NCBI GenBank assembly: GCA_964486335.1
Contig: CAZAMB010000013.1
Span: 62,001-126,000 of the forward strand
DNA length: 64,000 nt
From: CAZAMB01 sp964486335
GTDB taxonomy: Bacteria; Planctomycetota; Phycisphaerae; UBA1845
Reading direction: 5' to 3'
Shown here in pieces: positions 57,401-64,000 of the stretch (positions are counted from its first letter, which is position 1; each line of letters opens with the position of its first letter). Under the pieces are notes generated by a model. It worked only from the letters and a program-made list of their open reading frames with translations, was not told the DNA's origin and searched no databases. A program made the position numbers and the translations under genes.

Positions 57401-57607
57401 ATAAGCCGATTCTCGCAAGAGGCCAGGTGCACTCGGAAAGAGTGGATAAAACATCAGCCACAACAGCACCGCGAACCAGATTGTGTGGCGAGTGGCCGGC
57501 CGGCACGGTAGCAGTTTTGTCGCCGCGGTGGCGATCAGCACCAGCGGCACCGCCGCCAATCCGTTTCGCCAAAGCATGTCCAACACCGGGGAAGCCCATT
57601 CGGTCAT
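54443..57607 (-). CDS. BlaR1/MecR1-type M56 protease sensor with unusual C-terminal domain
   Basis: 1054 residues. Membrane helices at about 12-32, 43-60, 271-290 and 478-495; the M56 protease core contains HELAH (366-370) and the downstream EAENCCDAW, as in BlaR1. In BlaR1 the region after the last helix is an outward-facing penicillin-binding domain. Here it is different: an acidic run (581-592, mostly Asp), HxHxHxH (H595-H601), a Pro-rich linker (608-657), a small domain, five cysteines spaced C-x3-C-x3-C-x3-C-x2-C (764-779), a coiled coil of about 170 residues and an acidic tail. The BlaI-family repressor gene ends 17 bases upstream. Probably a sensor that cuts a repressor when stimulated; the stimulus may be a metal, by inference. 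Confidence 0.85.
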   Translation of the reverse strand: MTEWASPVLDMLWRNGLAAVPLVLIATAATKLLPCRPATRHTIWFAVLLWLMFYPLFPSAPGLLRESAYVRTVVSSSGLPPDEPANRAIPSLIPTVIDPGALTTRERVVEGQSNGTPPLSRSAARAVHPAPEKLARASEAAGPPFRDPGANAGELSLRPPQPHDDGPLAVGVRSSPLLYPLNRDRQLLPNAVTPKQTQNSANRLDEARHESASSMKRDSNPTLALDDRAQSPKPSASPKPTSPEATTDGWRTWFAGVGAVRDAVQNLPSMPMSIWLIGIGVLASVGVGRIFRFRQVLRSSVPAPKGVQQLVKEASRELGLCRSPRILMVSGRVSPMVWCGLKPTLILPTRLWAQLDDMGRRAVVFHELAHIRRQDHRVAWVESVIGGVYWWHPLVWWVRSRLHAEAENCCDAWVTTLMPRTRRAYATALLRTRQYLSESDRSVPAMGIGITTGRARRFARRLTMVMTGSVRPRMTMSGFTLVLLVAAGGWIASPARSSPENEKVTSSTAKATSTSKRSAEAVTAAGGGSSAATLPVVLAAQSTGQDQRAKRIADLQAELERLGRKIETITVALERQRENGDDDDDEDADDDDGEHVHGHVHGSVRQAQPAPPRAPRAPRSPRSLAIPAPPGTPAPVAVPTPPMPPTPPAPPSLPSPGQSWSDVTGEETAWRTYKISDGKREAFTELMSRSDVPIWVRPKTEGIEIQASGRQHKVFDAFLRMIDPSTERSSDGWGTFDFEMPFDAGKFQQYAETFAHVAGLAGGCAGSCDQKCNRGCESCRRATEVRAMAEDIKAKARAEMVELKARTRGETERIRARVREEVDRARSRIRQHARDARSEAREHEEALQAMERQSEELGEVADSYREQAEKMRSQASVMAERASESGPNGSANAYRDHVATLESAARELEQQARDLQVKAEELRRKAQTVQEGAHRMEEHAEELEERAEAVQTAAESMANVMPTEEIVDSVAALVTHLETMVIPVTAELTELAALRESEPVFDVIVEEPDAADLESAPSADETEIETAEPHEPTDPVPSPDDDDGEESPPDDQTR

Positions 57608-57624
57608 CCCACACCTCCGCCGCG

Positions 57625-58017
57625 TTACGCCTGCGTGTCCTTGTCCATTCGTTCAATGAGTTTTTGCAGTTCTTCGATTTCGCCGGGCGTCAATCGCTCA
57701 GTCCGCACAAGTTGCAGCACGAGCGGACCGACAGCCCCGTCGTACAATTGCGACACCAAATCGCGAAGCCTCGACCGAGTGACCCGGTCGCGAGACACTT
57801 TCGCCCGAAAGACATGGGCTAGATCAGATTTGTCGCTCGTAACGTAACGCTTTTGCTCCAGGCGCGTGAGCAACGTCTGTACCGTGGTGTATGCGACATG
57901 ACGACCTTGCGCATGCAATTCATGAAGCACTTCCCGCACGGTGGCCGGACCCAAATCCCACAAGGCCTTGAGCGCTTCGAATTCGGCGTCCCCAAGATCA
58001 TGGAGCTTTTCAGCCAT
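57625..58017 (-). CDS. BlaI/MecI/CopY-family transcriptional repressor
   Basis: 130 residues. A winged-helix repressor: LGDAEFEALKALWDLGPATVREVLHEL, TTVQTLLTRLEQKRYV (recognition helix region) and a C-terminal dimerisation part ending with LTPGEIEELQKLIERM. In the known systems it dimerises on TACA-type dyads and is cleaved or displaced after the M56 partner is activated. Two candidate operators lie 37-77 bases upstream. First gene of the pair with the M56 sensor, 17 bases apart. Confidence 0.93.
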   Translation of the reverse strand: MAEKLHDLGDAEFEALKALWDLGPATVREVLHELHAQGRHVAYTTVQTLLTRLEQKRYVTSDKSDLAHVFRAKVSRDRVTRSRLRDLVSQLYDGAVGPLVLQLVRTERLTPGEIEELQKLIERMDKDTQA

Positions 58018-58053
58018 GGTAAGTCCTCGCCTGTCGATCCCGGCCCGCCCGGT

Positions 58054-58071
58054 CTCCTACATCCGTCGGAG
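58054..58071 (-). promoter_or_regulatory. Candidate BlaI-type operator 1 upstream of blaI
   Basis: CTCCTACATCCGTCGGAG, an imperfect dyad (6 of 8 arm positions pair) around a 2-base centre. Shares 12 of 18 positions with sites at 58077 and 61760. It lies between the tricorn stop and the blaI start. Confidence 0.5.
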
Positions 58072-58076
58072 GAAGT

Positions 58077-58094
58077 CTACTACAATTGTCGGAG
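58077..58094 (-). promoter_or_regulatory. Candidate BlaI-type operator 2 upstream of blaI
   Basis: CTACTACAATTGTCGGAG. Its core TACA-AT-TGTC differs at one position from the TACAnnTGTA core of BlaI/CopY operators. Starts 23 bases after operator 1, so the two may be bound on about the same face of the helix. Confidence 0.55.
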
Positions 58095-58180
58095 GTAATC
58101 AAGAAAAATCTCCTTGCCGGACAAATCCGTACATTTGGAGTATTCAATAATCGACGAAGACTATTTCGTCGCCGAGCCGC

Positions 58181-61100
58181 TTATTTGTCTTTGGAGTCGA
58201 TCCCCATGCCGCTGCGATTGGGGTACGCAGGCCGTTTCGGCGCCACATAGGGATTCTTGCGAACTTCCTCGGTCAGATGCGCGATCGCTGCGTCAAGCTG
58301 CGGATCGCCGCCATCAACCATCAACGCCGGATCGTCCACGACCTCGATATCCGGATCGACCCCGTGACCCTCCACGCCCCATGTGCCGTCCGTTTCATAG
58401 AACGCAAACGTCGGAGCTGACGTGACGCCGCCATCGATCAAAAGGGGATTGCCGGAAATCCCAACCAGACCGCCCCAGGTCCGCATGCCGATCAGCTTTC
58501 CGATCTTGCTCTGTCGGAAGTAGTATGGAAAACAATCGCCGCCGGAACCGGCCAGCCCGTTGATGAGCATGCACTTGGGACCCTGATGCGCGTCAGGAGG
58601 CCAACGCCAATCCCGGTCCGCCCGCGTCGCCCAGTAGTTCGTCGCCGGGCGGTTGAGAAGTTCAATGAAGCGCGTCGGGATTTGACCTCCGCCGTTCCAT
58701 CGTTCGTCAATGATCAGCGCGGCCTTGTCGGTCTGACCGTAAAACTGCCGAAACAACTCATTCTGGCCTTGCACGCCCGTGTTCGGCACATACACGTAGC
58801 CCATGCTCCCGCCGCTCTTTTCCTCCACATACTTGCGGTTCCGCTCCACCCAGTCGCGGTACCGGAGGTCCGCCTCGCTTTTCAGCGTTTCAACCACGAC
58901 TTGCCGCGCGTCGGCGTCGATCGTGGGCTTCTCGCTGACCGTCAATACGACCGTTTTGCCGGCCAAGCCCTGGAACGCAGCCCAGGGGTCTTTGGTCGCG
59001 TCGATGGGAGCGCCGTTGACTCCCAAGACGTAATCACCGACTTTGACCTTGACGCCCGGCTGACTGAGCGGCCCCCGGGCATCGTGGTCCCACGGACCTC
59101 CCTCGATGATGCGCGCGATGCGATAGGCGCCGTCGACCAGCTCGAAATCCGCCCCAAGCAGTCCGACAGAAACATCCGATTCTTTTTCGTAATCGCCTCC
59201 GCCACGTACATAGGCGTGTCCGACATTGATTTCGGAGATCATCTCGCCGATGACGAAATCGACATCTTCCCGCGACGCGCAATCCTCGATCATCCGGCCG
59301 TATTGCTCGCGGATCTTCTTCCAATCCACCCCGTGCATGTTCGGGTCGTAGAAGTAATCGCGCTGAATCCGCCAGGCCTCGACGAACATCTGTCGCCATT
59401 CTTCGCGCGGATTGACCCTTCCGCCCATGTCCGAAAGCCCTAGCGGCTTGTCCAGCTTTTGATCGGGCGCGGCATCGACAATGGCCATGGTTTGGTCCTT
59501 GCGCACGAGCAATTTCTTTCCGTCCGCCGAGACCACAAACTGTCCCACGTCTTCCAGAACTGTTTTTTCTTTTTTCTCCTCATCCTTGACGTCGAACAGC
59601 TTGATCGATGGCTTCGAATCCATCCCTCGCGCCGGACCTCGAACATAGACAAGTTTGCCTTCGTGATTCACCGCCAGTTGCATGAACATGCCCCGATCCA
59701 CGGGCAGCGCGATCGCTCGTTTCTCGAATCCGTCGAGCTCGATCACCACCGGCTTAGGCTCTTCTTTCTTTTCCTCCTTCTTGGCGTCCTTTTCCGTACC
59801 TTCGGACTTCGATTCGTCATTCTTTTTGGACTCCGGCGGCGCCTCGCCGGCGCCTTCTTTCTTCTCCTCCTTCGACTTGCCCGACTCTTCTCCCTCCTTC
59901 TTTTTCTCGTCCTTGGCCTTTTCTTCTTCCTTTTTCTTTTCCTCGCCCCATTTCTCTTCATCGCTTTTGGGCGCCCAAGGCGAACCCAACTCGGCGCGAA
60001 GCGGAACCACGAACATCATGTCCGTATTCGCATAGACGAACGAATTGCCCACGTCTTCATAAATCGGAGACGTGAAATTGCGGCTGCTCGTGAAGAAAAG
60101 ATAGTCGCCCTTTCGATCAAACGTCGGCCAGCCATCGTTGAACATCCCCAACGTCACCTGCGTCTTTTCGCCCTTCGATACTTGGTACAGCCAGATGGAC
60201 GCCGTGGTCTGATTGACGTTGTTCTTGGTGTACGCCAGCCAATCGGAATCAGAGGCCCAGTTCATCCGTCCGATCGCGCCCGAAGCGTCCTTATCAAAGG
60301 CTTTCGTTTCGCCGCTTTCAATCGTGTGCAGGAATAGTCCGCCGTTCTTGTCGGCAAAAGCGATTCGCCTGGAGTCGGGCGACCAGGTCGGCTGCATCCG
60401 AAATGTGCTGCCGTCCGATGTCAGTTTCCTCGTTTCGCCGCGACCGTCCGATTGTGTGATATGAAGCTCGTATTCCCCTGTCGTATCGGAAAAATAGGCG
60501 ATCCACTGGCCGTCCGGACTCCACGCCGGATCGCGTTCGGCCGTTCCGCCCGACCGCGTGATGTTCCTCGGTGTGCCGTTCTTCGCCGGAACCGTCCAGA
60601 TGTCTCCACGGGCCTCCACGGCCGCGCGCTGCCCCGTCGACGAGACGTCGAACGCCTGAATGAACTTATTCGCTTCATAGTTTCGCGGTCGGATCATGGG
60701 GCGATCGCCGGGAATAGTGATCTCGACGTTGCGGACTTTCCCGTCGCCCAGGGAAACAACGCTCAGGTTTGGTCCATTCTGAAAAATCACTTCGCCTTTT
60801 CCATCGGGCCCCGGACCGATCGCCGGCCATTTCGCGTCGAACTCCTTCAGATGGGTGATCTGCTCGCGTTTTCCGTTTGTCGTGTCGTACATCCAGATAT
60901 TCAGTCGATGCTCCGGTCCCCCGTCGGAAAGGTAATACACTTTCGATCCGTGCCACATCGGCTGCGAGTCCGTGCCCTCCCAGTCCGTGATTTTCTTGGA
61001 TTTGTGCTCCTTCAGATCGAACAGCCAGATATCCGTAGCCATGCCGCCGCGGTAGCGCTTCCACGTGCGGTGATCGCGCGTGTGCGGTGTGTAGGCAAGC

Positions 61101-61681
61101 CAGCGCCCGTCTGCGCTGATCGATCCGTTCGCGCCGTAGGGGACCGGAAGCTGCGTCGGCAGTCCGCCGCTCGGCGCGGTCGTGAAGAGCTGCGTCTGAC
61201 GTGAAAGCCCCGCCAGCCCGTTTGTGAAAAAAAGCAGCCGCCCGTCGCTCGTCCAGTCGCACAGCGTCTCCACAGCCGGGTGATAGGTAACCCGCGTCGG
61301 TACGCCGCCGCCGACCGGCATCGTGTACAGGTCCCTGTTTCCCTCGTAATTGCCGACGAATCCGATCATCGACCCGTCCGCCGAGAATCGCGGAAACGTC
61401 TCCTGACCCGGCGGGCTCGCCAGCGGTGACGCAACGCCACCGTCTCGCGGAACCGTCCACAAGTCGTTGGCATAACCGAAAACGATGTGCGTCGCGCTGA
61501 TGTCGGGAAACCGCAACATCCCCGCGTGCGGCTGGTGGCCCGCTTCGCCCGCCGCAGGTCGAATCGGTTCGATCTTTGTCGTCGTCAGTTCAAACCGGGG
61601 CTTTTCGGCCGCCTGCTCCTGAGCCGACACGCATCCGGCGAGCAAACAGACGGCCCCAATCGCATTCAAGTGCCTACGCAT
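58181..61681 (-). CDS. Tricorn-type protease lipoprotein (S41-like)
   Basis: 1166 residues from the ATG at 61681, preceded by GGGAGGAA at good spacing (a frame open from 61732 is longer). A lipobox, LLAGC, gives a Cys at about residue 17. Residues about 50-330 and 360-600 form propeller-like repeats (WSPDGQWIAYFSD, YTPHTRDHRTW). A Lys/Glu-rich charged insert (about 613-690) interrupts the protein before a PDZ domain (about 850-930) and the C-terminal protease domain. The nucleophile is Ser ~1046 in AGSGGDCFPYYF, followed by GKLIGMRTWGGLVGIS as in tricorn. Archaeal tricorn is cytoplasmic; this one is predicted to be exported. A candidate BlaI operator stands upstream. Confidence 0.9.
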   Translation of the reverse strand: MRRHLNAIGAVCLLAGCVSAQEQAAEKPRFELTTTKIEPIRPAAGEAGHQPHAGMLRFPDISATHIVFGYANDLWTVPRDGGVASPLASPPGQETFPRFSADGSMIGFVGNYEGNRDLYTMPVGGGVPTRVTYHPAVETLCDWTSDGRLLFFTNGLAGLSRQTQLFTTAPSGGLPTQLPVPYGANGSISADGRWLAYTPHTRDHRTWKRYRGGMATDIWLFDLKEHKSKKITDWEGTDSQPMWHGSKVYYLSDGGPEHRLNIWMYDTTNGKREQITHLKEFDAKWPAIGPGPDGKGEVIFQNGPNLSVVSLGDGKVRNVEITIPGDRPMIRPRNYEANKFIQAFDVSSTGQRAAVEARGDIWTVPAKNGTPRNITRSGGTAERDPAWSPDGQWIAYFSDTTGEYELHITQSDGRGETRKLTSDGSTFRMQPTWSPDSRRIAFADKNGGLFLHTIESGETKAFDKDASGAIGRMNWASDSDWLAYTKNNVNQTTASIWLYQVSKGEKTQVTLGMFNDGWPTFDRKGDYLFFTSSRNFTSPIYEDVGNSFVYANTDMMFVVPLRAELGSPWAPKSDEEKWGEEKKKEEEKAKDEKKKEGEESGKSKEEKKEGAGEAPPESKKNDESKSEGTEKDAKKEEKKEEPKPVVIELDGFEKRAIALPVDRGMFMQLAVNHEGKLVYVRGPARGMDSKPSIKLFDVKDEEKKEKTVLEDVGQFVVSADGKKLLVRKDQTMAIVDAAPDQKLDKPLGLSDMGGRVNPREEWRQMFVEAWRIQRDYFYDPNMHGVDWKKIREQYGRMIEDCASREDVDFVIGEMISEINVGHAYVRGGGDYEKESDVSVGLLGADFELVDGAYRIARIIEGGPWDHDARGPLSQPGVKVKVGDYVLGVNGAPIDATKDPWAAFQGLAGKTVVLTVSEKPTIDADARQVVVETLKSEADLRYRDWVERNRKYVEEKSGGSMGYVYVPNTGVQGQNELFRQFYGQTDKAALIIDERWNGGGQIPTRFIELLNRPATNYWATRADRDWRWPPDAHQGPKCMLINGLAGSGGDCFPYYFRQSKIGKLIGMRTWGGLVGISGNPLLIDGGVTSAPTFAFYETDGTWGVEGHGVDPDIEVVDDPALMVDGGDPQLDAAIAHLTEEVRKNPYVAPKRPAYPNRSGMGIDSKDK

Positions 61682-62086
61682 CGCTATTCCTCCCTGGGGG
61701 TCACTCGGACCGCCCGATTCTCTATCGTTCAAATCTTCATTGCCACCCTGATGGAAAGCCTCCTACGTTCGTCGGACCGACGCTACCTTGGCGAACACGT
61801 GCTCGTCAACGCCCCCGGCCGGGCCTCGACAAGTGTTTACAAGCCGTAGGCCATGGTCGGTCGTTCGTGCCTTGACCGCCAGTACCGTGAGACGGACACG
61901 ATATTCTCAGCTTCGACGACTTGCATCGCCGGTTCTGTTCGACAATCAGCCCTCGGCTTTCGATAATGTGTCTCGCTTGCGTGCCACCGGTCATGAGCCC
62001 TTCTTTCGCCGATGAGGCGTTCGTGCGGAACGGAGCGGAGATTCACTTGGAAGGGAACGAATCGCTTGTCAACATAGGGAGAAGGC
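61682..62086. other. Divergent intergenic region with candidate operator
   Basis: 405 bases between the tricorn gene (minus) and asd (plus). A candidate BlaI site lies at 61760-61777. No RNA gene recognised. Confidence 0.4.
61760..61777 (-). promoter_or_regulatory. Candidate BlaI-type operator 3 upstream of the tricorn gene
   Basis: CTCCTACGTTCGTCGGAC matches the two blaI sites at 12 of 18 positions and has the same imperfect dyad. It is 79 bases before the tricorn start, a plausible promoter position. Confidence 0.45.
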
Positions 62087-63103
62087 GTGGAAACGATCAA
62101 ACATCTTGCCATCGTCGGGGCGACCGGAGCGGTCGGTCGGGAGTGCATCGCTCTGCTCGATGAGCGCGACGTCCTCGCTGACCGCGTAAGCCTCTTCGCC
62201 TCGGCCCGCAGTGCCGGAGAAACCATCATCGTGCGCGGCCGCGCGGTAACCGTGCAGGAACTGACCGGGCAGGGCTTCAACGGCGTGGATTACGCCATTT
62301 TCAGCGCAGGCGCGGAGCGCTCTCGACAGTTTGCTCCGGCCGCCGTCCGAGCCGGCGCCGTCGTCGTCGACAACTCTTCGGCCTTTCGTATGGACCCCAA
62401 CGTCCCGCTCGTCGTGCCCGAGATCAATACCGACGATCTCCGCTCGCACAACGGCATCATCGCCAACCCCAACTGTTCGACGATCATCATGAACGTGGCC
62501 GTTTGGCCGCTCCACCGCGTCAATCCCGTGCGGCGAATCGTCGTCAGCACCTACCAGTCGGCCAGCGGGGCAGGCGCCGCCGCGATGGAGGAACTCCGCA
62601 CCCAGTCCGCCGACCACCTTGCCGGGCGCAAGGTCGCCCCGCGCGTGTTTCCGCACCCGATCGCCTTCAACCTTTTCTCGCACAACACGCCGATCGGCCC
62701 GGATGGCTACAACACCGAGGAGCGGAAGATGATCGACGAAACTCGAAAGATCTTTCACGATTCGTCGATCGCCATCACCGCCACGTGCATTCGTGTGCCG
62801 GTCCTGCGTGCTCACAGCGAGTCGATCAACCTGACGTTCGAGCGGCCGATCACACCGGAGGAAGTCCGCCGGATTCTCTCGACCGCCCCCGGCGTCGAGA
62901 TCGTGGACGACCCCGCCACTGGGCGGTTCCCCATGCCGATCGACGCCTCCGGGCGCGACAACGTGCTCGTCGGACGCATCCGCGCCGACATCAGCCAACC
63001 CGACGGGCGGGGCATCGAACTCTTCGTCTCCGGCGACCAGCTTCGCAAAGGCGCTGCCCTGAACGCCATCCAGATCGTCGAAACCCTCCGCCACAAGGCT
63101 TGA
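62087..63103 (+). CDS. asd: Aspartate-semialdehyde dehydrogenase
   Basis: 338 residues from a GTG at 62087 with GGGAGAAGG just upstream. Reduces aspartyl phosphate to aspartate semialdehyde with NADPH, the branch point for lysine, threonine, methionine and diaminopimelate. Nucleotide-binding GATGAVGRE at the N-terminus, catalytic Cys130 in NPNCSTI, and the later YQSASGAGAAAMEEL and CIRVPVLRAHSE regions. Normal length. It seems to be transcribed alone. Confidence 0.96.
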   Translation: METIKHLAIVGATGAVGRECIALLDERDVLADRVSLFASARSAGETIIVRGRAVTVQELTGQGFNGVDYAIFSAGAERSRQFAPAAVRAGAVVVDNSSAFRMDPNVPLVVPEINTDDLRSHNGIIANPNCSTIIMNVAVWPLHRVNPVRRIVVSTYQSASGAGAAAMEELRTQSADHLAGRKVAPRVFPHPIAFNLFSHNTPIGPDGYNTEERKMIDETRKIFHDSSIAITATCIRVPVLRAHSESINLTFERPITPEEVRRILSTAPGVEIVDDPATGRFPMPIDASGRDNVLVGRIRADISQPDGRGIELFVSGDQLRKGAALNAIQIVETLRHKA

Positions 63104-63138
63104 CCAAGGGCAGTGTAGCCTGTGACGGAAGTCTGTGG

Positions 63139-63196
63139 GACCGACTTTCCAGTCGGTCAACATGCCGCTTTGGACCGAAAGACGGGCTGGAAAGCC
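63139..63196. repeat. Pair of related hairpins (REP-like)
   Basis: The first hairpin (63139-63158) is GACCGACT-TTCC-AGTCGGTC, perfect 8-bp arms. A second, shorter one (63185-63196) is GGCT-GGAA-AGCC, the inverted-complement form of the same G-x-CTTTCCAG-x-C motif. Head-to-head pairs like this are typical of intergenic palindromic repeats. Confidence 0.5.
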
Positions 63197-63340
63197 GATC
63201 TACATTCGTATTGATCTCTTTCACCACGCGCTGATAGGCTACCATCTTACTCACCTCAGCCTCAGAAAACGCTCCTTCGAAAGATTCGCCTCGCCCTCCA
63301 ATCACGACTATGATGATTTGTCACCCCGGGAGTGTTAACA

Positions 63341-63844
63341 ATGAAGACGACTCACCTTCTCGCAATCATCAGCGTCTCAACAATTTTCGCCATCAATCAG
63401 CCCGTTTGCGGACAATCGCGTGTCGAGCCCGACCGCATGGCGACTCGACCTTCCATCCTGCGCGAGGTCGTGGAGGTTGCGCAGCTCACGCCGAGCGACG
63501 CTGAACACTATCTGGGCGACGGATTCGCCACAAGCGCCGCAATGGATGGTGATTGGATCGCAGTGGGCGCGCCCGGCGACGACGAAGTCGAATCCGACGC
63601 CGGTGCGGTCTATGTCTATCGACGCGCTGGCACGGAGTGGATTGAACATGAGAAGATCATTCCCAGCGACGGTTCGTGGGAAGGCCGTTTCGGCAAGACG
63701 CTGGCCTTGCATGGAGATCGCTTGATCGTCGGATCATCGGCCAACGGTTCCACGGAAGAAGGTGCTCGTCTCGGGTATGTTTACGTTCGAAATGACAACG
63801 GCACGCCTCGCGATTTAAGCGACGATCAATGGGTGGAAGAATAG
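63341..63844 (+). CDS. FG-GAP repeat protein, interrupted by an in-frame stop
   Basis: 167 residues from the ATG at 63341 (GGGAG upstream) to TAG at 63842. Signal peptide about 1-22 (VCGQ). FG-GAP-type units follow, including FATSAAMDGDWIAVGAPGDD, AGAVYVYRRAG, FGKTLALHGDRLIVGSS and YVYVRNDNG. After the TAG the same frame stays open to the window edge and again reads like an FG-GAP unit (ISGNHIVAGAG), while the bases in between look frame-disturbed. The gene is therefore either a decayed member of this large family, or broken by a sequence error. The full protein would run beyond the window. Confidence 0.7.
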   Translation: MKTTHLLAIISVSTIFAINQPVCGQSRVEPDRMATRPSILREVVEVAQLTPSDAEHYLGDGFATSAAMDGDWIAVGAPGDDEVESDAGAVYVYRRAGTEWIEHEKIIPSDGSWEGRFGKTLALHGDRLIVGSSANGSTEEGARLGYVYVRNDNGTPRDLSDDQWVEE

Positions 63845-64000
63845 AGACTCTTGATTCCATGGGGCGCGCTTCCTTTCTGGCTTTGTTGTGATGGGGTAAC
63901 CAATATTGGTATTTCTGGGAACCACATCGTAGCGGGGGCGGGAAGAGAAACGGTTGGTTTTGTCGGCTTCGTAGCTGATTTTCAATATGATGGTTCGTCC

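Noticed and set aside
1..64000. tRNA, rRNA, CRISPR arrays and insertion sequences
   Set aside because: Searched by eye in the intergenic regions; no cloverleaf, spaced repeats or transposase found. A computational scan could still find something missed.

Overview
The window is a GC-rich chromosomal segment that most resembles a planctomycete of the Phycisphaerae type. The support is indirect but consistent. There is a short H-X9-DG pseudopilin-like protein, a C-x-x-C-x-Y-D-L zinc ribbon on a small membrane protein, dockerin-like and IPTL-like C-terminal ends on secreted proteins, a DUF58/BatA-like operon, a BlaI/M56 pair, an OleA/OleB pair and many large secreted repeat proteins. No rRNA, tRNA, CRISPR array or insertion sequence was recognised.

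Layout. 1-3.3 kb (minus): the end of a DUF58 / BatA-like / third membrane protein operon. 3.7-9.6 kb (plus): a secreted lipoprotein, uvrB, a small zinc-ribbon membrane protein and a partial second copy of the uvrB 3' end. 9.9-17.7 kb (plus): four consecutive surface proteins of one family (N-terminal YQGQL domain), two of the three junctions being 4-base ATGA overlaps; the fourth ends in a Peptidase_S74-type self-cleaving chaperone. 18-25 kb: a c-heme-motif protein with a sorting tail, a propeller-plus-dockerin protein, a thioredoxin/NHL protein and a lipoprotein. 25.2-32.6 kb (minus): a MacA/MacB-type export system, alanine dehydrogenase and ComEC. 32.7-39.5 kb (plus): a lipopolysaccharide-kinase-like protein coupled to a macro-domain protein, a subtilase with PKD domain, a stand-alone Clp N-domain protein, the pseudopilin-like protein, a Trm112-family protein and ribosomal protein bS18. 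39.5-46.4 kb (minus): OleB-like and OleA-like proteins, an ABC1 kinase, 5-formyltetrahydrofolate cyclo-ligase, RarA and a GNAT acetyltransferase. 46.5-61.7 kb (minus): a Tol/Exb-like envelope cluster, an M56 sensor protease, its BlaI-family repressor and a tricorn-type protease. 62-64 kb (plus): aspartate-semialdehyde dehydrogenase and an interrupted FG-GAP protein.

The most interesting part is 46.5-61.8 kb. Three copies of one 18-bp imperfect dyad lie upstream of blaI (two copies) and of the tricorn-type lipoprotein (one copy), which suggests a small BlaI regulon. The M56 protein keeps the protease core, but in place of a penicillin-binding sensor it has an Asp-rich stretch, an HxHxHxH run, five closely spaced cysteines and a long coiled coil. 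Immediately downstream lies a four-gene cluster (TPR protein, ExbB, ExbD and a PD40 protein with internal membrane helices) that looks like an unusual Tol-type system. A terminator-like hairpin separates the sensor gene from that cluster, so co-regulation of the two is not certain.

All assignments are by reading motifs and overall similarity; no database search was run.
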